Positions 35,888-44,930 of a DNA stretch of 64,000 nt are shown here, in pieces (within the stretch, counting starts at the first letter, position 1; every line of letters starts with the position of its first letter). This DNA comes from Chania multitudinisentens RB-25. GTDB lineage: Bacteria; Pseudomonadota; Gammaproteobacteria; Enterobacterales; Enterobacteriaceae. The notes under the pieces are model-generated. The model did not search any database. It was not told the origin of the DNA and worked only from the letters and a program-made list of their open reading frames with translations. The position numbers and the translations under genes were made by a program. Where the stretch lies: positions 4,216,001 through 4,280,000 of the forward strand of contig NZ_CP007044.2 of NCBI RefSeq assembly GCF_000520015.2, written 5' to 3'.

Positions 35888-37294
35888 ATGGCTGCTCAGC
35901 AGTTCATTTCACCGAATGAGATTCGTGCCAGATTTTCTCAGGCAATGTCAGCTATGTATCAAAAAGAAGTACCGTTATATGGTGCATTAGTTGAACTGGT
36001 AGCAAAAACTAATCGTCAGGTTCTGAGTGAAAACGCGGCGCTGGCCCACCAGTTGCAAATTACCGGGGAGATTAACCGGCTAACCATGGAGCGCCACGGC
36101 GCTATCCGAGTTGGTACAGCAGAAGAACTGCATACGTTACGGCGCCTGTTTAGCGTGATGGGGATGTCTCCCGTTGGTTACTATGATCTGGCCGTCGCCG
36201 GTGTACCTGTTCATTCCACGGCGTTTCGCGCCATTCATGAAACCGCGCTACAGACCAGCCCATTCCGGGTGTTTACTTCCCTGCTACGGCTCGAACTGAT
36301 TGAAAATGGCCCCTTGCGTGAGATGGCGCAGCATCTGTTAGCTCAACGGCGTATCTTTACTGAGCGCGCACTGGAGTTGATTACGCTGCATGAGGCTCAG
36401 GGTGGCCTGGATGAACAGCAGGCACAGGAATTCATTACACAAGCACTCGAAACCTTCCGCTGGCACAAAAAAGCCACGGTGAGTAGCACCGAATATCAAC
36501 AGTTGCACGACCAGCACCGGCTGATCGCTGACGTCGTCGCTTTCAAAGGCCCGCATATTAACCATTTAACTCCAAGAACATTGGATATCGACCAAGTGCA
36601 ATTGGCTATGCCAAAACAGGGGATTACGCCTAAAGCGGTGATTGAAGGCCCTCCTCCGCGCCATTGTCCGATTCTGCTGCGCCAAACCAGCTTCAAAGCG
36701 TTGGAAGAAGATGTTGCCTTTATCGAACCTGATGGTCATGAAATGGCCGGGCAGCATACCGCCCGTTTCGGTGAAATTGAGCAACGCGGTATTGCTTTAA
36801 CCGTCAAAGGGCGCGCTCTTTATGATCGTCTTTTGCAGGCTGCCCAAGATGCCTTGCAAGCCCCGGCAACTGAAAAAAACGCCGCGCAGTATAATCAATT
36901 ACTCGCTGAACATTTTCAGGCGTTTCCAGATGATTACGCCACATTGCGCGAACAGCAACTGGCCTGGTTCCGTTATTTTCCGACAGAATGCGGCCTGGCG
37001 GCTAAAGAAACGCTGGATAAACACGGTTCCTTAGAACAGCTTATCGCGCTTGATTACGTCCGTTTCCAACCCTTAGTGTATGAGGATTTTCTGCCCGTCA
37101 GCGCCGCAGGGATTTTTCAGTCCAATCTCGGGGACAGCCGCCAGGCGCAATATGGCACCGCCTCAAGCCGTGCGGCATTTGAACAGGCATTAGGGGCAGG
37201 GATCATTGATGAGATGGGGTTATATCAACAGACACAGCAGCGTTCGTTGCAGGCTTGCGTGCAAGCGTTGGGGTTACATGCACTAGAAGCCTGA
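35888..37294 (+). CDS. hglS: 2-oxoadipate dioxygenase/decarboxylase, HglS/YdcJ family
   Basis: VOC-superfamily DUF1338 protein, 468 residues, clearly homologous to E. coli YdcJ (447). HglS of Pseudomonas putida converts 2-oxoadipate to D-2-hydroxyglutarate in D-lysine catabolism with Fe(II). Candidate metal ligands are the His in LTMERHGAIRVG near residue 72, the His pair in GPHINHLTPRTLD near 225, and the Glu in ARFGEIEQRG near 300. VYEDFLPVSAAGIFQSNLG is highly conserved. I choose ATG 35888 (MAAQQF) because AGGAG (35875-35879) is 8 bases upstream; the ATG at 35882 is too close. No lysine-catabolism neighbour is present, so the substrate in this host is inferred from the family only. Confidence 0.88.
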   Translation: MAAQQFISPNEIRARFSQAMSAMYQKEVPLYGALVELVAKTNRQVLSENAALAHQLQITGEINRLTMERHGAIRVGTAEELHTLRRLFSVMGMSPVGYYDLAVAGVPVHSTAFRAIHETALQTSPFRVFTSLLRLELIENGPLREMAQHLLAQRRIFTERALELITLHEAQGGLDEQQAQEFITQALETFRWHKKATVSSTEYQQLHDQHRLIADVVAFKGPHINHLTPRTLDIDQVQLAMPKQGITPKAVIEGPPPRHCPILLRQTSFKALEEDVAFIEPDGHEMAGQHTARFGEIEQRGIALTVKGRALYDRLLQAAQDALQAPATEKNAAQYNQLLAEHFQAFPDDYATLREQQLAWFRYFPTECGLAAKETLDKHGSLEQLIALDYVRFQPLVYEDFLPVSAAGIFQSNLGDSRQAQYGTASSRAAFEQALGAGIIDEMGLYQQTQQRSLQACVQALGLHALEA

Positions 37295-37295
37295 T

Positions 37296-38273
37296 TTATT
37301 TGAGCAGTTTCTCGATATCTTGCAACAAACGTTCAGCCTGATCGGCAGGAAGTACCGCATCAACCGGTAAATACCACCAATCAGGCTGGGCGAAGGCACG
37401 GCATTTCACCGCGTCTTTTTCTGTCATCAGCAGTGACTGGCCCGCTTTCGTCAGCGCCGCTAACTGTGCATGCATGTAATCTTGATGATCGGCGAACGGG
37501 ATTTCGCTTTCAACCGCAACGCCCAGCCTCTCCAGCGTCGCGAAGAAGCGTGGCGGATGACCAATGCCGGCCATTGCTACCACCTGAGGCAGTGCAACTG
37601 CCGGGCAGCGTTCACCATTGGCCACATTTACCGCATCACGCGCCTGGAGTTTCATGGCAATTTCGCCCGGTTGCGCAACGCCACCATTAGCGACGCAGGC
37701 ATCCACCGTTTTCAGACGTGTAACACGCTCTCGCATCGGGCCGGCGGGTAACCACCAACCATTACCAAATCGGCGTACACCATCAATCACCACCAGTTCA
37801 AAGTCACGCTGCAACGCATAATGTTGGAGACCATCGTCGGTAATCACCACATCCAGATCGCTCTGTTGCAGCAAGGCTTTAACCGCTTCAACACGTTTGG
37901 GGGCTATCGCCACTGGCGCGCCGGTACGCTGATAGATCAGCACCGGTTCATCACCGGCCTGCTGCGCCGTGGTTTGGGCATTCAGTACCAAAGGATATAC
38001 GGCAGACTTGCCGCCGTAGCCTCTGGAAACCACACCCACGCGATAACCTCGTTGCTGGAGATGTTCGACCAGCCAGATCACCATCGGGGTTTTGCCGTTG
38101 CCGCCTGCCGTTAAATTCCCCACGATCACAATCGGTACAGGCGCGCGCCAACTTTTACGCAAACCAACACGATAGCTGAACCGAATGAAAGCACTGATCA
38201 AACCGTACAGCCAGGAAAACGGCAGCAGCAACAGATAAACCAGAGAGCTGCCGGACCAGATACGCTCTATCAT
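37296..38273 (-). CDS. lpxK: Tetraacyldisaccharide 4'-kinase (lipid A)
   Basis: Phosphorylates the lipid A precursor at the 4' position on the cytoplasmic face of the inner membrane. 325 residues (E. coli 328). N-terminal membrane helix (SSLVYLLLLPFSWLYGLISAF), P-loop VGNLTAGGNGKTP near residue 52, then VVSRGYGGKSAVYP and VITDDGLQHYALQRD. The ATG shares one base with the msbA stop (TAATG), so the genes are coupled. Its stop is a single base from the convergent hglS stop. Confidence 0.95.
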   Translation of the reverse strand: MIERIWSGSSLVYLLLLPFSWLYGLISAFIRFSYRVGLRKSWRAPVPIVIVGNLTAGGNGKTPMVIWLVEHLQQRGYRVGVVSRGYGGKSAVYPLVLNAQTTAQQAGDEPVLIYQRTGAPVAIAPKRVEAVKALLQQSDLDVVITDDGLQHYALQRDFELVVIDGVRRFGNGWWLPAGPMRERVTRLKTVDACVANGGVAQPGEIAMKLQARDAVNVANGERCPAVALPQVVAMAGIGHPPRFFATLERLGVAVESEIPFADHQDYMHAQLAALTKAGQSLLMTEKDAVKCRAFAQPDWWYLPVDAVLPADQAERLLQDIEKLLK

Positions 38274-40021
38274 TACTGACCAAACTGCATGCGGTGGAGT
38301 TGTGCGTAAACACCCTGCTGTTCAATCAATACAGCATGTTGCCCACGTTCGATAATGCGGCCATCCTCAACCACCAGAATTTCATCAGCTTTCTCAATCG
38401 TAGACAGGCGATGGGCAATCACCAGTGAGGTACGGTTTTTCTGTAGTTCATCCAGCGCCGCCTGGATAACACGTTCAGATTCAGTGTCCAATGCCGATGT
38501 CGCTTCATCAAGGATCAGAATCGGGCAATCGCGCAGCAATGCTCGGGCAATAGCAATACGCTGACGCTGCCCTCCTGAAAGCATCAACCCATTTTCACCA
38601 ATAACCGTATCAAGACCCTGTTCCATCTTGTCGATAAAGTCCATGGCATGCGCCATACGTGCCGCTTTCTCTATCTCTTCACGGCTATAGCGCTGTTCAC
38701 GGGCATAGGCAATGTTATTCGCAATCGTGTCATTAAACAGATGGACGTTCTGCGATACCAACGCGACCTGATCACGTAATGAAGCCAAGGTATATTCACG
38801 CAAATCATGGCCATCCATCAGGATTTCACCTTGCTGAACGTCATAGAAGCGCGTCAGCAGATTGGCAATGGTTGACTTGCCGGAACCAGAGCGCCCAACC
38901 AAGGCTATCGTTTTACCTGCTGCAATACTCAGGTTGATATCTCTCAGCGCTGGCATTTCCCGCCCTGAATAAGAGAAAGTGACATTGCGGAATTCGATAT
39001 CGCCTTTGGCACGCTCCACCTGACGAGTTCCCGTATCTTTCTCCTGTTCCATATCCAGAATTGAGAATAAGGTCTGACACGCTGCCATACCACGCTGAAA
39101 CTGAGCATTAACGTTAGTCAATGATTTCAACGGGCGCATTAAGGCAATCATGGAGGAGAACACCACGGTAATTTTCCCTGCCGTCAGTGTCTCCATCACG
39201 CTAGGGAAACTGGCAGCAAACAGGACAAATGCCAAAGCCAACGAAGCGATCAATTGAATGATCGGGTCAGAAATGGAAGAAGCAGAAACCAGCTTCATCC
39301 CTTGCTGGCGCATGCGATTACTGACCGAGTTGAAATGCTCAGTTTCCACCTGCTGACCACCGAAGATCAGTACTTCTTTGTGCCCTTTCAGCATCTGTTC
39401 GGCACTGGTGGTCACCTGCCCCATGGTGTTTTGCATATTCTTGCTGATGTTACGGAAGCGTTTGGACACCAGGCGGATAGCAAAAGACACGATTGGTGCC
39501 AACACGATCAGAATGACCGAAAGCTGCCAACTGTAATAAAACATCATGATAAACAAGCCAACGATCAACGCCCCTTCTCGCACCACCGTCACTAGCGCGC
39601 TGGAGGAGGACGAAGCCACCTGCTCCGAATCATAGGTGATACGCGACAACAAGGTCCCGGTTGATTGTTGGTCAAAAAAGGCCACCGGCATTCTCATCAT
39701 ATGGCCGAACAAACGGCGACGCATATGCATTACCACCATGCCAGACACCCAGGAAATACAATAGCTGGAGATAAAGCTGGTCACGCCACGCATCAACATC
39801 AAACCAATAATGACCAGAGGCATCCAAACCAAAACACGGTTGTCTGCTTTACCGAACCCATCATCTAAAAGTGGCTTGAGCAGGGATAGCATTAACGTAT
39901 CCCCCGCAGCGTTTAAAACTAACGCAATAGCGGCCACAATAAGCCCGGCCTTAAAAGGAGAGATCATCGGCCGGAGGCGACGAAATGTCTGCCAAGTGGT
40001 GAGATCTTTATCATTCATCAT
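38273..40021 (-). CDS. msbA: Lipid A ABC exporter MsbA
   Basis: Homodimeric ABC flippase moving core-lipid A across the inner membrane. The 582 residues equal E. coli. Six-helix transmembrane domain in the first 330 residues; ATPase domain with Walker A VGRSGSGKST near 379, LSGGQRQRIAIARALL near 482, and Walker B ILILDEATSALD, with the switch His in VIAHRLSTIE. The start MMNDKDLTTWQTFRRL aligns with MHNDKDL of E. coli. Confidence 0.97.
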   Translation of the reverse strand: MMNDKDLTTWQTFRRLRPMISPFKAGLIVAAIALVLNAAGDTLMLSLLKPLLDDGFGKADNRVLVWMPLVIIGLMLMRGVTSFISSYCISWVSGMVVMHMRRRLFGHMMRMPVAFFDQQSTGTLLSRITYDSEQVASSSSSALVTVVREGALIVGLFIMMFYYSWQLSVILIVLAPIVSFAIRLVSKRFRNISKNMQNTMGQVTTSAEQMLKGHKEVLIFGGQQVETEHFNSVSNRMRQQGMKLVSASSISDPIIQLIASLALAFVLFAASFPSVMETLTAGKITVVFSSMIALMRPLKSLTNVNAQFQRGMAACQTLFSILDMEQEKDTGTRQVERAKGDIEFRNVTFSYSGREMPALRDINLSIAAGKTIALVGRSGSGKSTIANLLTRFYDVQQGEILMDGHDLREYTLASLRDQVALVSQNVHLFNDTIANNIAYAREQRYSREEIEKAARMAHAMDFIDKMEQGLDTVIGENGLMLSGGQRQRIAIARALLRDCPILILDEATSALDTESERVIQAALDELQKNRTSLVIAHRLSTIEKADEILVVEDGRIIERGQHAVLIEQQGVYAQLHRMQFGQ

Positions 40022-40193
40022 GCAAATACCAGCATTTGGAAGAAATAGCGGCCCATTCTACTCATTATCCCTCTCTACGCCAAACTACTGATGGTCTCAG
40101 TGAGGCATTAATTGTTCACCGAGTTTACCTCTTTGATTTGTTGGGTATTTAAGGTCGTTTAAAAAACAAATGTTGACCGACACTATTTCAACT

Positions 40194-40212
40194 GGCTGAT
40201 TTGGCATCAGCC
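40194..40212 (-). terminator. Hairpin after the RND pump genes
   Basis: Perfect 7-bp stem GGCTGAT / ATCAGCC with loop TTGGC, 18 bases beyond the RND gene stop on its strand. On the minus strand it is followed by AGTTGAAATAG, not a U-run; a weak terminator or end-stabilising hairpin upstream of msbA. Confidence 0.5.
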
Positions 40213-40230
40213 CAAAAGTAACGGAAAACC

Positions 40231-43200
40231 TCATCGGGCAAAACGTGATTTCACCCATTCACGCAACCGTTGAATATGCAGGTACAGCGCAGGGATAAAG
40301 AAGATACCCACCAGCGTTGCCAACAGCATCCCGCCGAACACCGTGATACCGATGATGCGGCGGCTCATTGCCCCAGCGCCAGAGGCAAACACCAGCGGCA
40401 TCACCCCAAGAATGAAGGAGATGGCGGTCATCATCACTGCACGAAAACGCTGCCGTGCACCGTCCTGCGCCGCTTCAGCGATACTCGCACCTTCTTCACG
40501 CCGCGCCTTGGCAAACTCGACGATCAAAATGGCATTTTTGGCCGCCAAACCTATCAGCAATACCAAGCCAATCTGCGCGTAAACATCGTTGGCAAACCCC
40601 AATAACCGCAAACCGGCAACCGCCCCCGCCACGGCAAAAATCACCGACAACATCACCACCAGCGGAATGCTCCAACTTTCATACTGCGCCACCAGAAACA
40701 GATAGGCGAATACCAGTGCTGCCAAATAGATCAACAGGGCTTGATTGCCGTTCTGCTGCTCCTGCCAGGACAGGCCACTCCAACTGTAGCCATAGCCTTG
40801 CGGCAGGTGTTCTGCCAGTAAGGACTCCATTACCTTCATTGCTTGCCCAGAGCTGACGCCTGCTGCGGCTGAACCATTGATCGCCACCGAGGGGAATTGG
40901 TTGAACTGATTGATAAAAGGCGCACCAACGGAGGGACTGATTCGCACCAGATTGCCCAAACTCACCAGCGCCCCAGAATCACTGCGCACGTTGATACGCG
41001 CGATCTGTTCACTGCGCTGGCGGAAATCCATTTCTTGTTGCAGCTGTACCCTGAACATGCGGTTATTCAGGGCAAAATCCCCTACGTTCAGGCCACCAAA
41101 CGAGATTTGCAACGTATGGAAGATACGGCTGACTGGCACCTGCAACAGTGCGGCGCGCTCACGATCCACCTCCAGGCTGATTTCTGGCACCACTGCGCTG
41201 TAGGTGGTAAATACCCGCGTCAGTTCTGGCCGCTGGTTAGCAGCAAAAATAATTCCCTGGCTGACCTGTGCCATCTGCTGCGGTGTTTGCCCGCCCTGCG
41301 CCAGAATACGCAGGTCAAAACCAGCGGCATTACCCAATCCGGCGATCGCCGGAGGATTAACCACCATGATCATCGCCGATGAGATCGCCGCCAACCGGCC
41401 CTGCAACTCCGTCAACACCCGATTAACCGGTTCCCGTTGTCCCCAAGGTTTCAGCATGACAATGGCAAAACCGGCGTTTGGCGCGTTGCCGCCGCTCAGC
41501 AGGCTGAAGCCGGTGATCTTGATGACATCTTCCACCGCCGGATTCTGCGCCACCTGCTGATGCATCTGATTCATCACCGCCTGTGTGCGCTCAAGGGAAG
41601 CGCCATCCGGCAACTGCACGTTAACGAAGAAGTACCCCTGATCTTCCTCCGGCAAGAAAGAAGTCGGTAAGCGGCTGTAGCCATACCAGGTGCCCAACCC
41701 AACCACCAGTAATACTGCAACGCTGGTTAGCGCCCGCCGGCTGGCCAGCGTCGCCAACCGAACATAACCGTCACGCAGGCGATCCATTCCCCGGTTAAAG
41801 CGGCCAAACAGGCCGCTTTGTGCCAGTTCCCGCCGCCGTAACAGCGTTGCGCACAGCGCCGGAGATAGCGTTAGCGCATTGATGCTGGAGAGGATCACCG
41901 CCGCCGACAGCGTAACCGCAAATTGGCGGTACAGCTCACCGATGATCCCCGGCAAAACAGCGATCGGCACAAACACCGCCATCAATACCAGCGTGGTGGC
42001 CACGATCGGCCCGGCAATCTGACCGAGCGCTTTGCGGGTAGCCGCCGCCGGGCTGAGGGACGGATCTTCAGCCAGCAAACGCTCAACGTTTTCCACCACC
42101 ACAATGGCATCATCCACCACAATGGTCAGTGCCAGAATAATGGCGAACAGGCTCAAAGTATTAGCGGAATAGCCGAAAGCATACAGCACGGCAAAAGTGC
42201 CGAGCAGCGAAACCGGGATCGTCAATGCGACAATAAAAGTGGCGCGCAGGCTTTGCAGGAACAGGTAAACCACCAGTAATACTACGATCAGCGTCAATGC
42301 CAGCGAAATGGCGATCTCATGCAGCGTTGCCGTCACCGGGCGGGTGGAGTCATATTTAATTTCATAGCTCATATCGCTAGGGAAAGCGTGCGACAAGCGC
42401 GCCATTTCCTGCCGCACCGCATGGGCGACGTTAAGCGCGTTGGCGCCCGGCGTTGGATAAACCACCAGGAACGCCGATTCCTGTTGGTTCATCAAGGCAT
42501 TTACCTGATAGCTTTGCGCCCCGAGATCCACCCTTGCTACATCACCTATCCGTACCGTACCGCCGTGGGCACCGCTGCGGATAATCACTCTGGCGAATTC
42601 CTGCGGATCGACCAAACGCCCCTGCCCGCTGATGGTCAAAGTCTGCTGCTGTTGAGCAGGTGACGGGGCTGCCCCAATCTGGCCAGCGGCAGCCTGTACG
42701 TTTTGTTCTTGCAGCGCCTGCACAATTTCCTGCACGCTGATGTTGCGCGCCTCCATACGCTGAGGATCAAGCCAGACACGCATACTGTAATCACGCGCCC
42801 CAAACACTTGCACATCCCCTACGCCGCTGATACGTGCCAGCGCATCGCGCAGTTGGATACTGGTATAATTACTGAGAAACAGTATGTCGCGGCTGCCTTT
42901 CGGGGAGAATACGCTGACGCCCAGCAACAGGTTCGAGGCCCGCTTGCGCACGGAAACCCCGTTGTTGTTCACTTCCGCCGGTAGTTGCGCGCTCACCTGT
43001 GAAATACGATTTTGCACTTCAACCGCCGCCATATCAGGATCGGTGCCGCTGGCAAAGGTAATGCTGAGCTGATAACCCCCGTTATTAGAACTGTTGGACT
43101 CCATGTACAGCATATCGCTGACGCCATTGACCTGCGCTTCGATCGGCGAAGCCACCGCCTGCGCCACATCACGCGCGCTGGCGCCGGGATAGAGTGCGCT

Positions 43201-43335
43201 AACGGAAACCATCGGCGGCGTAATATCCGGGTATTGCTCAACCGGGATCACTCGCAGGGAAACCATCCCCACCAGAGTAATGACCAATGCAATAACGATG
43301 GCGAATTTCGGGCGACGAATAAAGAAATGCAGCAT
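40231..43335 (-). CDS. RND efflux transporter, HAE-1 family
   Basis: Inner-membrane proton-driven multidrug exporter of 1034 residues, AcrB-like. It begins FFIRRPKFAIVIALVITLVG (TM1). Proton-relay Asp pair in LALTIVVDDAIVVVENVERL near residue 405, and the Lys in GLAAKNAILIVEFAKARRE near 935. Two large periplasmic loops follow TM1 and TM7; PQDPVEQYPDITPP-like VEQYPDITPPMVSV and PTSFLPEEDQGYFFV are typical. It works with the adaptor encoded 10 bases upstream; no outer-membrane channel gene is nearby, so a TolC-type partner elsewhere is likely. Not part of this locus in E. coli. Named Serratia pumps exist (e.g. SdeXY) but I cannot tell which this is. Confidence 0.93.
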   Translation of the reverse strand: MLHFFIRRPKFAIVIALVITLVGMVSLRVIPVEQYPDITPPMVSVSALYPGASARDVAQAVASPIEAQVNGVSDMLYMESNSSNNGGYQLSITFASGTDPDMAAVEVQNRISQVSAQLPAEVNNNGVSVRKRASNLLLGVSVFSPKGSRDILFLSNYTSIQLRDALARISGVGDVQVFGARDYSMRVWLDPQRMEARNISVQEIVQALQEQNVQAAAGQIGAAPSPAQQQQTLTISGQGRLVDPQEFARVIIRSGAHGGTVRIGDVARVDLGAQSYQVNALMNQQESAFLVVYPTPGANALNVAHAVRQEMARLSHAFPSDMSYEIKYDSTRPVTATLHEIAISLALTLIVVLLVVYLFLQSLRATFIVALTIPVSLLGTFAVLYAFGYSANTLSLFAIILALTIVVDDAIVVVENVERLLAEDPSLSPAAATRKALGQIAGPIVATTLVLMAVFVPIAVLPGIIGELYRQFAVTLSAAVILSSINALTLSPALCATLLRRRELAQSGLFGRFNRGMDRLRDGYVRLATLASRRALTSVAVLLVVGLGTWYGYSRLPTSFLPEEDQGYFFVNVQLPDGASLERTQAVMNQMHQQVAQNPAVEDVIKITGFSLLSGGNAPNAGFAIVMLKPWGQREPVNRVLTELQGRLAAISSAMIMVVNPPAIAGLGNAAGFDLRILAQGGQTPQQMAQVSQGIIFAANQRPELTRVFTTYSAVVPEISLEVDRERAALLQVPVSRIFHTLQISFGGLNVGDFALNNRMFRVQLQQEMDFRQRSEQIARINVRSDSGALVSLGNLVRISPSVGAPFINQFNQFPSVAINGSAAAGVSSGQAMKVMESLLAEHLPQGYGYSWSGLSWQEQQNGNQALLIYLAALVFAYLFLVAQYESWSIPLVVMLSVIFAVAGAVAGLRLLGFANDVYAQIGLVLLIGLAAKNAILIVEFAKARREEGASIAEAAQDGARQRFRAVMMTAISFILGVMPLVFASGAGAMSRRIIGITVFGGMLLATLVGIFFIPALYLHIQRLREWVKSRFAR

Positions 43336-43345
43336 TTACGCCCCC

Positions 43346-44461
43346 TTATTGCTGTGCATTAGCGCTGGCGGGCACGGCGTTCACCTGCATACCTGGCCGG
43401 ACATGCTGCACACCGGCAATAATCACCCGCTCCCCGGCGTGCAGCCCGGAAGCCACCTGATACTGTTGCTGATGCTGCTCGCCCAGCACAACCAGGCGCA
43501 CTTCCACCCGATCTTCTGGCGTTACCACCAGCACAAAATGGCCCTGTTTGTTTTGCTGGAGTGCCGCAATCGGCACCAGTGTGATCGGTTGTTGCTGCGT
43601 GGTGGTCAGTATCACATTCACTACCCCACCCGGCAGCAGCAAATGATGAGGGTTGGCAAAACGGGTACGTAACGTCACGGTGCCAGTGAGCGCATCGATC
43701 TGATTATCCACCGATTCAAAACTGCCAAGCTCTGGATAAGATTTGCCATTAGCCAATTCAAGACGTATCGCGGTATTACCTTCAGCAAACTTACCCTCCC
43801 CGCTCTTGCGCTGATAGATGGCGGTGATGTAGTCACGCTCATTTACGGCGATAACCACACGTATCGGATCAAGCTGAACGATATTCACCAATGAGCCACT
43901 GCCGGCATTAATCAGGCTACCGACATGAAAACGGCTGTGGCCGATACGCCCAGCGATCGGTGCTTCGATGCGGGTATAGCTGAGTTGTAACTGTTGCGCA
44001 TCAAGCATCGCCCGCGCCTGCGCGACCGCGGCTTGGGAAGTATCACGCTGCGCCAGGGCAGTGTCGACGTCCGCTTTACTCACTGCGCGATTATTACCTA
44101 ATTGCTGCAAGCGGTTCAGGTTCACCTGCGCCAGGCGGGCGGTCGCGGTGGCGCTATCCAGCTGTGCCTGAGCCTGAGCCACCGCGGATTGATGCAGCGA
44201 AGGGTCGATCTCATACAATGGATCTCCCGCCTTCACCATCTGCCCTTCGGTAAACAACCGTTTGGCGATAAACCCTTCGGTACGGGTCATTACGTCCACC
44301 GTCTGGATAGCCTCAATTCGCCCCAAATAATGCAGCACACGCTCAGGCTGGCTTTGTTCGATAACGGCAACGGTCACGGCGGGGAGCGGTGCCGCCAGCG
44401 CGGACGCAGTAGCAACCAGAAGCGGCAATGCCATCAAACGGCAGAGAAAGAATTTAATCAT
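43346..44461 (-). CDS. RND efflux periplasmic adaptor (membrane fusion protein)
   Basis: AcrA/HlyD-type adaptor, 371 residues. N-terminal signal MIKFFLCRLMALPLLVATASALAAP, without a clear lipobox Cys, so probably cleaved and not lipid-anchored. Lipoyl half-motif RIEAIQTVDVMTRTEGFI, an alpha-hairpin (about residues 90-155, rich in Ala/Gln/Leu), then QLSYTRIEAPIAGRIG and beta-barrel/membrane-proximal domains. The open frame extends to a TTG at 44482, but ATG 44461 begins a good signal peptide; I see no strong ribosome binding site for either. Co-transcribed with the downstream RND gene (10-base gap). Confidence 0.9.
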   Translation of the reverse strand: MIKFFLCRLMALPLLVATASALAAPLPAVTVAVIEQSQPERVLHYLGRIEAIQTVDVMTRTEGFIAKRLFTEGQMVKAGDPLYEIDPSLHQSAVAQAQAQLDSATATARLAQVNLNRLQQLGNNRAVSKADVDTALAQRDTSQAAVAQARAMLDAQQLQLSYTRIEAPIAGRIGHSRFHVGSLINAGSGSLVNIVQLDPIRVVIAVNERDYITAIYQRKSGEGKFAEGNTAIRLELANGKSYPELGSFESVDNQIDALTGTVTLRTRFANPHHLLLPGGVVNVILTTTQQQPITLVPIAALQQNKQGHFVLVVTPEDRVEVRLVVLGEQHQQQYQVASGLHAGERVIIAGVQHVRPGMQVNAVPASANAQQ

Positions 44462-44930
44462 ATGGAACAGGCCGCTTATCAATGAGTAACAAGTCTGAAT
44501 TGGTTAAAATTATAGTCGATTCATCAAAATCCATACCGACTTCAATCTATGACCGATTTAGCCTTGCACAAAATCATCGCAGGAAATAATCAACCCTACA
44601 TGCCAAAAAAACAGTTAAAGGCCCAACAGTATTATTTTGCTCCCGTATAGAAAGGCGAGCATAAACGTTAGCAAACCTAATCAGCAGCAACTCCTTCCTT
44701 ACATACAAAATAAAATTTAATTTACTGATATTAAATGGTTTATATTACTTAATCACACGGTAATTCCTATTTTCTTTATAATGTGACCGCAATCAAATTT
44801 AAGCAAAACTGTATTATCAAGTTAAAAAAACGTTCTTAGCGGGTAATATTTTGATGCCCGAAAAATATAAATTAGCCCTTGGGTACCTTGGATTTAAAAA
44901 ACCTTCTCACCTGAGTTCATGGAAAGAAAT
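44462..44930. other. AT-rich intergenic region between divergent pump and glycosidase genes (469 bases)
   Basis: No coding potential recognised. A perfect -10 TATAAT at 44777-44782 (+ strand) has no clear -35 (best nearby CACGGT), which would suit an activator-dependent promoter for the glycosidase, about 145 bases upstream of its start. Distinctly AT-rich compared with its neighbours. Confidence 0.5.
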
